DNA of 64,000 nucleotides, taken from positions 1-64,000 of the forward strand of contig JBAXGN010000002.1 of the NCBI GenBank assembly GCA_037139415.1, in the 5' to 3' direction. Below the pieces are notes generated by a model. The model did no database searches. It was not told the DNA's origin and was given only the letters and a program-made list of their open reading frames with translations. Below, piece by piece: positions 1-9,490 of this stretch (its first letter is position 1; every line of letters starts with the position of its first letter). Position numbers and translations under genes: made by a program. The DNA is from Verrucomicrobiota bacterium (lineage in GTDB: Bacteria > Verrucomicrobiota > Verrucomicrobiia > Limisphaerales > Fontisphaeraceae).

Positions 1-127
1 TACCTCAAACTCCAAATCGCCGCTTGAACAAAGTTACTCTCCGGTCACACACCCGCTCCATGGCTCCATGGTTAAAATTCTGGCTATGCTTTACAGTGCC
101 CGTGACGGGTGTTAGGTTTTGCGTGCT

Positions 128-1132
128 ATGTTTGCTTTAATTGAAATCACGCCTTGGCATTGGATGGGATTTTTGATGGCGGTGCTGGTTTATCTGGCGC
201 TGGACTTGGGGGTTTTCCACCGCCACGCGCATGTGGTGAAGTTCCGGGAGGCGTTGCTGTGGTCGGGCATCGGGGTGTTGCTGGCCGGAGGATTTGCCTG
301 GTGGATTTACCAGGCGCGCGGCCAGGAGGAAAGCGTACTGTTTGTCACCGGCTATATCATTGAACTCTCGTTGTCCATGGATAACGTGTTCGTGATCGCT
401 CTGGTGTTTTCCTATTTCCGGGTCGCCTCGGAATTGCAGCATCGCGTGCTCTTCTGGGGTATTCTCGGCGCGCTGGTCATGCGCGGCTTGATGATTGGCG
501 GGGGGGCGGCGTTGGTGACGAAATTCCATTGGGTGCTCTATTTCATGGGCGCGTTCCTGATTTATACCGGTGGAAAAATGGTATTGGCGGATGACGAGGA
601 TGGGGTGCAGCCCGAGAAAAACCCGGTCGTCAAGCTGGCGCGCAGGCTCTATCCCGTCAGCGGTTTTTATGACGGGCAGAAGTTTTTGACCGTGGTGGGC
701 GGACGCCGGGCGTTGACGCCGCTGGCGCTGGTGCTGATCGTGGTGGAGACCACTGATTTAGTGTTTGCCATTGATTCCATCCCGGCCATCTTTTCCATCA
801 CCACCAAACCGTTTATTGTGTTCACCTCGAATGTATTCGCCATCCTGGGCCTGCGTTCCATGTATTTTCTGCTGGCCAATGCCATCCGCTATTTCCGGTT
901 TTTGAAGGTGGGGTTGTCGCTGGTGTTGATCTTTGTGGGGCTCAAGATGCTGCTGCCGCTAGCGCAAGCCAAACTTGGATTGCTGAAAGAGTTGCAGGTC
1001 AGCGCGGGAGTTTCCCTCGGGATCGTGGCGGGTATCCTGATGGTTTCCGTGGTTTTCTCCTTATTCGCCGGACGCCGGGAAACACGATTGCTTGCCAGAA
1101 AAGCGAAGGACGCGGGCGACCATTCTTCATGA
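128..1132 (+). CDS. TerC family integral membrane protein
   Basis: Polytopic inner-membrane protein of the TerC/Alx family, whose members are linked to tellurite resistance and metal (Mn) export. Counting from ATG 128 (334 aa) there are about eight hydrophobic segments. The family's acidic membrane residues are visible: D85 in the SLSMDN motif and D210 and D216 in ETTDLVFAID. A TTG nine bases upstream (119) is in frame, but the ATG is the more natural start. The substrate cannot be read from the sequence. TerC genes often follow a Mn-sensing yybP-ykoY riboswitch; only 127 bases of upstream sequence are present and I could not recognise that fold. The next gene starts 13 bases after the stop, so the two are probably co-transcribed. 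Confidence 0.9.
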   Translation: MFALIEITPWHWMGFLMAVLVYLALDLGVFHRHAHVVKFREALLWSGIGVLLAGGFAWWIYQARGQEESVLFVTGYIIELSLSMDNVFVIALVFSYFRVASELQHRVLFWGILGALVMRGLMIGGGAALVTKFHWVLYFMGAFLIYTGGKMVLADDEDGVQPEKNPVVKLARRLYPVSGFYDGQKFLTVVGGRRALTPLALVLIVVETTDLVFAIDSIPAIFSITTKPFIVFTSNVFAILGLRSMYFLLANAIRYFRFLKVGLSLVLIFVGLKMLLPLAQAKLGLLKELQVSAGVSLGIVAGILMVSVVFSLFAGRRETRLLARKAKDAGDHSS

Positions 1133-1145
1133 AAGCCTTCGATTC

Positions 1146-1832
1146 ATGAGTGAGGCGCCGCAACCAGTTCCAGCACCGCTCGCGCCGCCGCAACCGCTTT
1201 CGCAGCGTTTGGAAGCACTGCTGGCCAATCACTCCGGGCAGGCGAACCTGACCTTGAACATGCTGCTGCAGCGGACGGAAGGGCGGGGTGTTTTCCTGCT
1301 CATCATTCTGCTGTGTCTGCCGTTTGTCGCCCCGGCCTCCGTGCCAGGCATGAGCCCGCCGCTGGGGACCGCCATTGCGATCATGGCCTTGGGCCTGATC
1401 CGGCGCGGCCAAGTGCGCTTGCCCCGGCGGGTGGGGGATCGGGTGCTGACCGAGCGCGTCCGCAAGGTCATCTTGAACGGGGGACTGAAAGTACTGCGCA
1501 TCCTGGAAAAAGTGGTCAAACCGCGCAAATCCGAATGGCTGCGGTGGCCGGCGGTCCATGTGCTGAATGTTTTGCTGATTGTGTTGGCGGCTTTATTATT
1601 GGCGCTGCCGCTGCCGCCGGTTCCTCCATTAACCAACTTTTTTCCCAGCTACACCATTATTTTTCTGGCCGCCAGCATGATGGAGGAGGATGGGGTGATG
1701 ATCTGGGTGGGCTATGTGCTTTCCTTGTGGACCACCCTCTACATCGGTTGGTGTTTTACCGTGTATTGGAGTGCCTCGCATCAAGTCTTCCACTGGTTGG
1801 ATACGCTCTTGCGAAAGTGGGGCGTGCTATGA
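1146..1832 (+). CDS. ExoD family membrane protein
   Basis: Resembles the ExoD family (first described in exopolysaccharide synthesis of rhizobia). The 228-aa product has an N-terminal helical part (LSQRLEALL, then a GRGVFLLI segment), a hydrophobic stretch with the family-typical CLPFVAPASVPGMSPPLG core (about residues 60-80), and three further hydrophobic segments to the C-terminus. ATG 1146 was chosen because it lies just after the TerC stop; an upstream in-frame start at 1092 would overlap terC. The biochemical role of ExoD proteins is not settled. Probably an inner-membrane protein cotranscribed with terC. Confidence 0.8.
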   Translation: MSEAPQPVPAPLAPPQPLSQRLEALLANHSGQANLTLNMLLQRTEGRGVFLLIILLCLPFVAPASVPGMSPPLGTAIAIMALGLIRRGQVRLPRRVGDRVLTERVRKVILNGGLKVLRILEKVVKPRKSEWLRWPAVHVLNVLLIVLAALLLALPLPPVPPLTNFFPSYTIIFLAASMMEEDGVMIWVGYVLSLWTTLYIGWCFTVYWSASHQVFHWLDTLLRKWGVL

Positions 1833-1860
1833 TTTTAACTCCGCTAAGTTTTTCTCAAAC

Positions 1861-3597
1861 ATGAAATATCGTTGGTCCATCGCCCAAGCGCAACCGTTGC
1901 TCGCGGATTCACTCGCCAAGCAGCTCGCCTGCTCGCCACTGCTTGCCCAATGCCTGATTAATCGGAATTTGAGTGATCCCGGGAACGCCCGCCAGTTCAT
2001 CTCGCCCCGCTTGAAATCGCTGGCAGATCCATTTCTGTTGCCCAATATGGATTTGGCGGTGGAACGTTTATTGCGCGCCCGCGCAGAACAAACGCCGCTG
2101 GTGATTTTCGGCGATTACGATGTGGATGGCGTCACCTCCACCGCGTTGTTATACGAATTTCTAACCGGCCAGGGATGGCAGGCGCACCACTATTTGCCGC
2201 ATCGCATGGACGAGGGCTACGGGCTGAGCCGGGACGGGGTGGAAAATTGCCTGCGTAAATATCCCGTCAACCTGCTGCTGGCGGTGGATTGCGGTTCCAC
2301 CACGGTGGCCACCATTGCCTGGCTGCGCGAGCAGGGAGTGGATGTGATTGTGCTGGATCATCACCAGGTGTCGAATCCGGCACCGGTCGCCACGGCGCTG
2401 GTAAACCCGCAGTTATTACTCGAACGTGGCGTCAAATATGGCCAGGAGGATTTCACGGAACTCTGTTCCGCTGGTCTCGCCTTCAAATTGGTGCATGCCT
2501 TGGTCAAACGCGGACGGGAACAGGGGCTGCCCGGTTTTGCGGCGTATGATCTGCGGCCTTTGCTGGACCTGGTTGCGCTCGGTACCATTGCGGATATTGT
2601 GCCGCTGACGGGTGAGAACCGCATTCTGACCACGGTCGGCCTGGAACGATTGAATTCCACGCGTCGTCCTGGCTTGCAGATGTTGAAAGAGGTAAGCCAG
2701 ACGACGAAATTTGTCGGGGTGCATGAAGTGGGGTTTCAACTTGCGCCGCGCCTCAATGCGGCGGGACGGATGGAAACCGCCAATGCGGCGTTGGAGTTAT
2801 TGCTGGCCAAAGATGTGACGACCGCCATGCCTTTGGCACAGGCATTGGATGTCACCAACCGCGAGCGCCAGGAAACCGGGAATACCACCGTTGAACAAAT
2901 TCTGGCTGACTTGCGACCGCGGTTTGATGCCAGCCGGGATTGGGTCATCGTCGAGGGGCAGCCTGCCTGGCATCTTGGGGTGGTGGGCATTGTGGCCTCG
3001 CGGGTGCTGCATGAATTTTATCGTCCCACCATTATTCTCGGGGGCGATGGCGACCATTGGCGCGGGTCTGGTCGCAGTATTGAAGGATTTGACCTGGCTG
3101 CGGCGTTGCGTGAGTGCGATGATTTGCTGGTGAAACATGGCGGCCATGCCATGGCGGCGGGTGTCTCCATCCGTCCGGAAAACCTGCCCGCCTTGCGCGC
3201 GCGCCTGAATGAATTGGTGCAAAAGGCGCTGCCCCTGGAGCAATTCCAACCCGCCTTGCGGTTGGATGCGGAAGTGGCGCTGGGTGATTTGACGTTGGAA
3301 CGCATCAAAGAACTGGAACAACTGCGTCCCTTCGGACAGCAAAACCCGTCCCCCCAATTGTTCGCCCGGCGGTTGAACAGCACGCGCGCACCGTTGCGCA
3401 TGGGTGCCAATAAGCAGCATGTGAAACTGTGGGTGACGGATACGAGTTGCCGCATTGTGGAAGCGGTCTGGTGGGGGGCGGGCGAGGCGATCTGGCCGAC
3501 CGGTAATTTCGATCTGGCGTTTGCGCCCCAGGTAAATTCATACAACGGGGCCACCACCGTACAGTTAAAGGTGCTGGATTGGCGTCCGGCGGAGTAG
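1861..3597 (+). CDS. recJ: Single-stranded-DNA-specific 5'-3' exonuclease RecJ
   Basis: RecJ degrades single-stranded DNA 5'->3' in recombination, mismatch and base-excision repair. The 578-aa product fits the family. DHH-phosphoesterase motifs that bind two metal ions are present: DYDVDG at residues 85-90, VDCG around 142 and DHH at 166-168. The DHHA1 motif GGHAMAAG is near residue 427, followed by a C-terminal OB-like domain. ATG 1861 was chosen because it begins the conserved MKYRW start and clears the preceding gene; the open frame runs further upstream. It is followed by elbB and an 8-oxoguanine glycosylase, making a loose DNA-repair grouping. Confidence 0.95.
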   Translation: MKYRWSIAQAQPLLADSLAKQLACSPLLAQCLINRNLSDPGNARQFISPRLKSLADPFLLPNMDLAVERLLRARAEQTPLVIFGDYDVDGVTSTALLYEFLTGQGWQAHHYLPHRMDEGYGLSRDGVENCLRKYPVNLLLAVDCGSTTVATIAWLREQGVDVIVLDHHQVSNPAPVATALVNPQLLLERGVKYGQEDFTELCSAGLAFKLVHALVKRGREQGLPGFAAYDLRPLLDLVALGTIADIVPLTGENRILTTVGLERLNSTRRPGLQMLKEVSQTTKFVGVHEVGFQLAPRLNAAGRMETANAALELLLAKDVTTAMPLAQALDVTNRERQETGNTTVEQILADLRPRFDASRDWVIVEGQPAWHLGVVGIVASRVLHEFYRPTIILGGDGDHWRGSGRSIEGFDLAAALRECDDLLVKHGGHAMAAGVSIRPENLPALRARLNELVQKALPLEQFQPALRLDAEVALGDLTLERIKELEQLRPFGQQNPSPQLFARRLNSTRAPLRMGANKQHVKLWVTDTSCRIVEAVWWGAGEAIWPTGNFDLAFAPQVNSYNGATTVQLKVLDWRPAE

Positions 3598-3708
3598 GGG
3601 GCATTTGCGGCGGAGTTGAATCGCATCGGGCCTGATGCCAGACGCGGATACCCAGCCACTGTCTTCATTCGCCTTGCAAAATTTCACCCAACGGCTATGC
3701 TGACACAT

Positions 3709-4365
3709 ATGAAAAAAGTCGCCGTGATTCTTTCCGGTTGCGGGGTGTTCGATGGAGCCGAAATTCATGAATCGGTGCTCACGTTGCTCGCCTTGGATCG
3801 TGCCAATGCGCAAGTCATTTGTGCTGCTCCGGATATCCCCCAACATCATGTCATCAACCATTTCACCCAGCAGCCGGTGCCGGGGGAAACCCGCAATGTG
3901 CTGGTGGAATCCGCCCGCATCGCCCGTGGCAATATCATTCCGCTCAGTCGTCTCCAGGTGAGCGAGGTGGATGCCGTAATTATCCCTGGCGGATTTGGCG
4001 CGGCCAAGAATCTGTGCAATTTCGCGCTGGCCGGGGAAAAGTTTGTCGTTCAGGAGCAGGTAGCCGCCGTTTTGCAGGCGGCCCATAAAGCGGGCAAGCC
4101 CATCGGATTCGCCTGCATTGCCCCAGCCATCGCCGCGCGGCTGTTTGGCGCTGAACAAGTTGAATTCACCATTGGTACCGATGAGGGGACTGCGCGGGCG
4201 TTGCAAACCGCTGGTGGGAAACATGTCTCCTGCAAGGTTTTTAATGTCGTGGTGGATCGCCGTCTCAAAATTGTGACCACCCCCGCGTACATGCTGGCTG
4301 CTCGCATTACCGAGGCGGAAGCCGGGATCAACAAGCTGGTGCAGGCCGTACTGGAGCTGGCGTAA
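3709..4365 (+). CDS. elbB: ElbB/ES1 family glyoxalase-like protein
   Basis: The 218-aa product matches the length and sequence style of the ElbB/ES1 branch of the DJ-1/PfpI (class I glutamine amidotransferase-like) superfamily. It begins with KKVAVILSGCGVFDGAEIHE and contains the nucleophile-elbow region GFACIAPAI with a Cys at the elbow. E. coli ElbB (also called YhbL/GlxIII-like) has glyoxalase activity in vitro and has been linked to isoprenoid production; the in vivo role is uncertain. Two starts are possible (ATG 3697 and 3709); 3709 gives the canonical N-terminus. It stands about 110 bases after recJ and may have its own promoter. Confidence 0.92.
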   Translation: MKKVAVILSGCGVFDGAEIHESVLTLLALDRANAQVICAAPDIPQHHVINHFTQQPVPGETRNVLVESARIARGNIIPLSRLQVSEVDAVIIPGGFGAAKNLCNFALAGEKFVVQEQVAAVLQAAHKAGKPIGFACIAPAIAARLFGAEQVEFTIGTDEGTARALQTAGGKHVSCKVFNVVVDRRLKIVTTPAYMLAARITEAEAGINKLVQAVLELA

Positions 4366-4471
4366 ACGCCGTTGTTGATTCCGAAAGGGCCAGGTGATCA
4401 CTCGGCAGTTGGAATAACCGTGAGATGAATTGAATCGCGCGACCACAATTGCCGGTGATACTCGCAATGAA

Positions 4472-5326
4472 ATGTTGCCGAACCGGCACGTCAAATTCCC
4501 GGTCGCCGATTATGATCTGGCGGCCACCTTGGATAGCGGGCAGGCATTTCGCTGGCGACTGCTGGAGGGGGCTTGGGAAGGGGTGGTTGGCGACCGCTGG
4601 GTGCGTTTGCGCCAGGGGCCGGATAGTATTGAGGCGGAAACGGCTGAACCGGTCGCCACGTGGGCTTGGCTGACTGAGTACCTGCAATTGGACGTCCACC
4701 TTTCGGAGGTTTTGGAAACATTTCCCAAAGATACACCCATGCAAGCGGCGGTAAGGGAGTGTCGTGGTCTTCGACTGCTTCGGCAGGAACCTTGGGAATG
4801 CCTCGCCTCTTTTATCTGTTCTTCGACCAAACAAATCGTCCAAATCAAGCAGATCGTGGAACTGCTTTGCCAACGGTATGGTGCCACGCTACATGTTCCC
4901 GACGGACATGCACCCGTCCATGCATTTCCCACCCCTGAGCGGCTGGCATCATTGAGCGAACCGGAATTGCGCGCCTGCAAGATGGGGTTTCGAGCGCCGT
5001 ACCTGCTGGCCTGCGCCCGGGCGGTGGCCGGGGGGCGTTTGAATTTGCAATCGCTGCACACCATGGATGTGCAGCAAGCCCGTGCCACGGTGATGACTCA
5101 ACCCGGGGTTGGCCCCAAGATCGCCAATTGTGTGCTGCTGTTTGCTTTTGGTTTTCCCACGGCCTTTCCGGTGGATGTCTGGATACACAAGGCCATCCAG
5201 CAACTTTATTTCCCAAAGCGCGCGCCCACGCGCTCGCGCATGGACCGGTTTGTTCACTCTCATTTTGGCCCCCAGGCTGGCTACGCCCAGCAATACCTTT
5301 TCCATTACATGAGAAAGCTTGGATAA
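4472..5326 (+). CDS. ogg: 8-oxoguanine DNA glycosylase (OGG1 type)
   Basis: Bifunctional base-excision-repair glycosylase/lyase acting on 8-oxo-G:C pairs. The 284-aa product has an N-terminal OGG domain (DSGQAFRW motif) and a C-terminal HhH-GPD domain. The hairpin PGVGPKIAN carries the catalytic Lys at residue 216, and the conserved Asp in FPVDVWIH is residue 235; the 19-residue spacing equals that of K249 and D268 in human OGG1. The start is uncertain: ATG 4472 is preferred, but TTG 4430 is in frame. The FPVDVWIH form (rather than VDVH) resembles other bacterial OGG1 homologues. Bacteria more often use MutM/Fpg; whether one exists elsewhere cannot be seen. Confidence 0.9.
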   Translation: MLPNRHVKFPVADYDLAATLDSGQAFRWRLLEGAWEGVVGDRWVRLRQGPDSIEAETAEPVATWAWLTEYLQLDVHLSEVLETFPKDTPMQAAVRECRGLRLLRQEPWECLASFICSSTKQIVQIKQIVELLCQRYGATLHVPDGHAPVHAFPTPERLASLSEPELRACKMGFRAPYLLACARAVAGGRLNLQSLHTMDVQQARATVMTQPGVGPKIANCVLLFAFGFPTAFPVDVWIHKAIQQLYFPKRAPTRSRMDRFVHSHFGPQAGYAQQYLFHYMRKLG

Positions 5327-5358
5327 ACTACGGACTTGATCAAAGATCACTCCCGCGA

Positions 5359-6126
5359 ATGAGCAATATGGCAACTGACATCACGGTATTATTTACGCCG
5401 GCGGATTTTGAAGAACTGCGCAAACGGGACCTCAGCCAGACCGGCTGTGTGGTTTTTGATGTATTGCGCGCCACCACGTCTATGTTGACGGCGCTGGCCA
5501 ACGGCGCACAGGCGGTCGCGCCCGTGGCGGAAATTTCCGAGGCACTGGCATTGAAGGCCAAAATTCCGGACCTATTGCTGGCGGGCGAACGCAATGGCGT
5601 GCGCATCCGCAAAGCGCAGACGGGCAGCGTGGATTTCGACTTCGGCAATTCGCCGCGTGAATTTACGCCCGACCGGGTCGCTGGCAAAACCATCGCCACA
5701 ACGACCACCAACGGCACGCGCGCGTTGCGTGCCTGCGCCAGAGCCCAATGGACCTTGGTCGGCGGGTTTGTGAATCTTTCCGCCGTGGCGGAACACGTGG
5801 TGCGGCTGGCACCTGGGGAGTTGGTGGTGGTCTGCAGCGGCACTTTTGAGCAGGCGGCATTGGAAGACGTGCTGGCTGCCGGGGCGTTGCTGGAGGCGCT
5901 GGAAGGCCGGCTTGCCGTTGGGCAAAATTCCGATACGGCGCTGATGGCCCAGCAACTCTATCAAATGCACCGGGCGGATCTGATGGCCGCCATGCGCCTG
6001 GCCCGCAATGGGCGGAAGCTGCTTTCCATCCCGGACCTCTGCGACGATGTGCGGGTCTGTGTGCAGCGTGATACCGTGCCGTTTGCGGCGCGCTTGGAAG
6101 TGGACGGATTGGTGCGAAAGGTCTGA
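5359..6126 (+). CDS. comB: ComB-like 2-phosphosulfolactate phosphatase family protein
   Basis: The 255-aa product has the ComB family pattern (VVFDVLRATTSM near residue 30, a GERNG segment near 80, then ATTTTNGTRAL near 120). Archaeal ComB is a Mg-dependent phosphatase in coenzyme M synthesis. Many bacteria without coenzyme M carry homologues of unproven substrate, and no comA or comC is seen here, so the function should be read as a family assignment only. ATG 5359 was chosen because the preceding open frame overlaps the glycosylase gene; ATG 5368 is an alternative. Confidence 0.82.
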   Translation: MSNMATDITVLFTPADFEELRKRDLSQTGCVVFDVLRATTSMLTALANGAQAVAPVAEISEALALKAKIPDLLLAGERNGVRIRKAQTGSVDFDFGNSPREFTPDRVAGKTIATTTTNGTRALRACARAQWTLVGGFVNLSAVAEHVVRLAPGELVVVCSGTFEQAALEDVLAAGALLEALEGRLAVGQNSDTALMAQQLYQMHRADLMAAMRLARNGRKLLSIPDLCDDVRVCVQRDTVPFAARLEVDGLVRKV

Positions 6127-6232
6127 ATCGCAGGTGATCCTGGCAAAGCCGTTCAGGATAATCAGTTGCCAGCCTAAAGCCGTCAGTGGCAAACTGCCGT
6201 CGCGCACGCAAAACCGCGTCGCACATTGCATC

Positions 6233-7264
6233 ATGAATAAAGTCAAAGTTGCAGTTCTAGGTACCGGCTCCTTGGGAAAGGAGCATGCCCGGATTTATGC
6301 CACGCTGGCGGCCGCCGGCCAGGTGGAATTTACCGGCTTGTACGATGCCCACGCGGAGACCGCGCGCACCATCGCCCAAAAGCATGGGGTGCCCGTGTTC
6401 AAATCGGTGGCCGAGGCGATCCAGGCCAGCGACGCATTGAGTATTGTCACCCCAACCGTCACCCATTTCGACTTGGCGCAGCAAGTCCTGAAGGCGCGTC
6501 GCCATTGTTTGGTGGAAAAGCCGATGACCGAGGCAACGGAACAGGCCGCCGAGTTGGTGCGCTTGGCCCGGCAAAATGCCTGCGTGCTTCAGGTGGGGCA
6601 TGTGGAGCGGTTCAACCCGGTGTTCCGGTATTTGCAGCAGGTGGCTACTGAACCGCGCTTCATTGAGACCCATCGGCTCTCGCCGTTTCCGGCCCGCAGC
6701 ACGGATATTGGGGTTGTGCTCGACCTCATGATTCACGACCTCGACGTGGTGCTTGCGTTTGTAAAGTCGCCCGTGGTCAGTGTGGATGCCGTGGGCATTC
6801 CCGTGCTTAGCAAATCCGAGGACATTGCGAATGTGCGCTTGCGCTTTGCCAACGGCTGTATTGCCAATCTCACCGCTAGCCGTATCAGTCCGGAACGGAT
6901 GCGGAAGATTCGCGTGTTCAGCGGCGGACAGACGACGAGCTATGTGTCCTTGGATTATCGCGCCCAGGAAGGCTACATCTATCGCATTGCCCGGGATGAC
7001 GAACCGGAAAGTTCCATCTTCAAGAAGCTGCTTGCCTCCAAGGATACGACGGTCGTCAGCGCATTTGCCGGCAAGCGCATTGTGCGCGAACCGGTGCCGA
7101 TTGAAAAAGGCGAACCGCTGCTGCTGGAGTTGCAGAGTTTCATCCAATGTGTCGCGGCGCATCAGACGCCGGAGGTCAGCGGCGAATCCGCCAAACTCGC
7201 GCTGGATTTGGCGTTGGAAATCACCCGGCAAATCCGCGAGGCGGGTGTGAAGCCGTCCGTTTAA
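6233..7264 (+). CDS. Gfo/Idh/MocA family oxidoreductase upstream of lpxB
   Basis: NAD(P)-dependent sugar oxidoreductase of 343 aa. The N-terminal Rossmann nucleotide-binding motif is GTGSLGKEHA (residues about 10-19), the VEKPMTE motif with the conserved Lys of the EKP signature lies near residue 100, and GHVERFNPVF begins the second domain. The stop is 7 bases before lpxB, so the two are almost certainly one transcript. Gfo/Idh genes next to lpx genes are known in several lineages; GnnA, which oxidises UDP-GlcNAc for 3-amino lipid A, is one such protein. No GnnB-like aminotransferase is visible here, so a GnnA role is only an inference. Confidence 0.85.
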   Translation: MNKVKVAVLGTGSLGKEHARIYATLAAAGQVEFTGLYDAHAETARTIAQKHGVPVFKSVAEAIQASDALSIVTPTVTHFDLAQQVLKARRHCLVEKPMTEATEQAAELVRLARQNACVLQVGHVERFNPVFRYLQQVATEPRFIETHRLSPFPARSTDIGVVLDLMIHDLDVVLAFVKSPVVSVDAVGIPVLSKSEDIANVRLRFANGCIANLTASRISPERMRKIRVFSGGQTTSYVSLDYRAQEGYIYRIARDDEPESSIFKKLLASKDTTVVSAFAGKRIVREPVPIEKGEPLLLELQSFIQCVAAHQTPEVSGESAKLALDLALEITRQIREAGVKPSV

Positions 7265-7271
7265 GCAACCC

Positions 7272-8462
7272 GTGCGGCACAAATCTTTCATGGTGATTGC
7301 GGGTGAGGCCAGTGGCGATTTACTGGCGTCCGAACTCACACGCGCTCTGCGCGCCCGAGCGCCCGGCGGGATGCAGCCAGTATTCTTCGGTGCGGGTGGA
7401 CCCCACATGGCCAAAGTAGGTGTGGACTTGGCGTTTGATCTCACCGCCCATGCCGTGGTGGGCATCTGGGAAGTCGTCCGCCAATATTGGAAGTTTCGCC
7501 GCTTCTTCCATCAACTTTTGGCCATGGCAGAGGAACGCCGGCCCGACGTGATTATTGGCGTGGATTACTCTGGTTTCAACCGGCGCTTTGCCCAAGCCGC
7601 CAAGCGCCGCGCCCAAGCCATGGTGGGTTCCGATTGGAATCCGCATCTGGTCCAGTTCGTGTCGCCGCAAGTCTGGGCGTCCCGTTCCGGGCGTGCGCAG
7701 GCCATGGCCCGGGATTACGCAATGGTGTTGAGCATCTTCCCGTTCGAGAAGGATTGGTATGCCAGCCATGCGCCGGGGTTGCGGGTGGAATTTGTGGGGC
7801 ACCCGATCTTTGACCGTTATCCGCCGAAGGTGGTGACCGGCCAGTCTGCCGCCGCTGAGCCGTATGTGGTGTTCCTTCCCGGCAGTCGGGTGGCCGAATT
7901 AAAACGACATCTGCCGCCGTTATTGGGCGCGTGGGCCATTTTACGCACAACGTTGCCGGGATTACGCGCCCGAATGGTATTGCCGAACAACGAGTTGATG
8001 GCGTTGACTCGGAGCTTCAATCCGCCACCGGAAATCGTGCTGCAAGTGGGCGGTTTGGCGGACGCCTTGCGCGGCGCGACCATCGCTCTGGCTAGCACGG
8101 GAACCGTCACTGTGGAATGCGCCTATTTCGGCGTGCCCACGGTGGCGCTGTACAAGACCTCCTGGCTGACGTTTGAAATCGCGCGTCGCTTGGTGAAGGT
8201 GCAACATCTGGCCATGCCCAATCTGCTGGCCAATGAACGCCTGTTTCCCGAATTCATTCAGACGGAAGCCACAGCAGAGAACCTGGCACGCGCGGCGCTG
8301 GCGCTGTTGCAAGATGACTTGCAGCGCGCGCAGATCAAGCGACGCCTGGGCAAAGTGATGGCCACCCTGGGGCAGCCCGGCGCGGCTGACCGCGCCGCCC
8401 AGCGCGTATGGGAATTGCTGGACAGCCCCACGCCCCATGCCGGAGAAATTATTGCGGGATGA
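7272..8462 (+). CDS. lpxB: Lipid-A-disaccharide synthase
   Basis: LpxB (GT19) joins UDP-2,3-diacylglucosamine and lipid X to make the lipid A disaccharide at the inner face of the cytoplasmic membrane. The 396-aa product shows the signatures GEASGDLLASEL near the N-terminus, GAGGPHM and the FLPGSR motif (about residue 200), and the STGTVTVE region near 275. GTG 7272 follows the upstream stop by 7 bases; ATG 7290 is an in-frame alternative that starts directly at the conserved MVIAGEASGD. It shows that the organism makes lipid A and is therefore diderm. Confidence 0.95.
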   Translation: MRHKSFMVIAGEASGDLLASELTRALRARAPGGMQPVFFGAGGPHMAKVGVDLAFDLTAHAVVGIWEVVRQYWKFRRFFHQLLAMAEERRPDVIIGVDYSGFNRRFAQAAKRRAQAMVGSDWNPHLVQFVSPQVWASRSGRAQAMARDYAMVLSIFPFEKDWYASHAPGLRVEFVGHPIFDRYPPKVVTGQSAAAEPYVVFLPGSRVAELKRHLPPLLGAWAILRTTLPGLRARMVLPNNELMALTRSFNPPPEIVLQVGGLADALRGATIALASTGTVTVECAYFGVPTVALYKTSWLTFEIARRLVKVQHLAMPNLLANERLFPEFIQTEATAENLARAALALLQDDLQRAQIKRRLGKVMATLGQPGAADRAAQRVWELLDSPTPHAGEIIAG

Positions 8463-8597
8463 ACACCCCATCTTGGGGGCGCTCACGCTGTGAGATGCAA
8501 GCGCGCGTTGAGTGTGTCATTGCGCGCCTAAAAAGCTGGACAAAGCCGGCGCTGATTATTTAGAGTGGCCCCTCGAACACGAAAAACTAATATAAAT

Positions 8598-9455
8598 ATG
8601 ATCCATACAACACGTCGTCAGTTTGTCAAAGGATCGGTGCTTACCGCCGCTGCCTTGGGCATGAAACCTTATTTAAGCGCCTTTGGCGCCGGTCAAACCA
8701 TGAAAATTTCCGTGCAGCTTTATTCGGTGCGCACGGATTGCGCCAAGAATTTTGACGCCGTGCTGGCGCAACTGGCGAAAATGGGGTTTGAAGGGGTGGA
8801 GTTCGCCGGGTATCACTCTTATGGCGGCAAGGCCGCTGAATTGCGTAAAAAGCTGGATGAACTGAATTTGAAGGCGGCGGGCACACACATCGGCACCGGC
8901 AGTTTCCGTGGCGATGCCTTGCAGAAGACCATCGAGTTTCACCAGACCATCGGCTGCAAATATCTCATCGTGCCTGGTGACAAGGATTTTACCGATCCGG
9001 AGAAAAGCAAAGCGCTGGCGGAAACCTTCAACAAAACCGCCGAAGTGCTCAAGCCATTGGGCCTGTACTGCGGTTATCATAATCACACCGGCGAGTTCAA
9101 GAAGAACGGGGACAAGACCTATTATGATCTGTTCGCGGAACGCACCAGCAAGGACGTCGTGTTGCAACAGGACTGCGGATGGACGGCGGCCGCCGGTTTG
9201 AACCCCGTGGATTTGATGAAGCGTTATCAAGGCCGCATGAAGATTACGCATTTCAAGCCAACCGTCGTTGGCGACGACAAGACCAAAAAAGCCATCTTAG
9301 GTCAGGATTCCGTGGACTGGTCCGCCGTGATTGCCGCCTGCCGCGAATTTGGCGGGACGGAATGGATCACCGTGGAACAGGAACGATATCCCGATGGCAA
9401 GTCGCCCATGGAATGCACCGAGATGTCTCTGGCCGGCTTGAAGAAGTTGTTATAA
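8598..9455 (+). CDS. Tat-exported sugar phosphate isomerase/epimerase (TIM barrel)
   Basis: The 285-aa product starts with a twin-arginine signal (TTRRQFVKG at residues 4-12, then a hydrophobic segment with A-rich cleavage region near residue 35), so it is probably exported folded by Tat; tatA and tatC lie later in this window. The mature part is an AP-endonuclease-2-like TIM barrel: SVQLYSVR beta-1, GFEGVEFAGY, CGYHNHTGEF (metal-ligand region), LQQDCGW, THFKP and ITVEQER near the C-terminus. This family acts on sugars and inositols; the substrate cannot be stated. The start ATG 8598 is chosen for the Tat motif. Confidence 0.88.
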   Translation: MIHTTRRQFVKGSVLTAAALGMKPYLSAFGAGQTMKISVQLYSVRTDCAKNFDAVLAQLAKMGFEGVEFAGYHSYGGKAAELRKKLDELNLKAAGTHIGTGSFRGDALQKTIEFHQTIGCKYLIVPGDKDFTDPEKSKALAETFNKTAEVLKPLGLYCGYHNHTGEFKKNGDKTYYDLFAERTSKDVVLQQDCGWTAAAGLNPVDLMKRYQGRMKITHFKPTVVGDDKTKKAILGQDSVDWSAVIAACREFGGTEWITVEQERYPDGKSPMECTEMSLAGLKKLL

Positions 9456-9490
9456 AAAGCAACTCACAACTCACCGTCGCGCCAGTCGCA

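Noticed and set aside
1-127. Possible yybP-ykoY Mn riboswitch upstream of the TerC gene
   Set aside because: Often present before terC, but I could not match the conserved stem and loop sequence in the 127 bases available.
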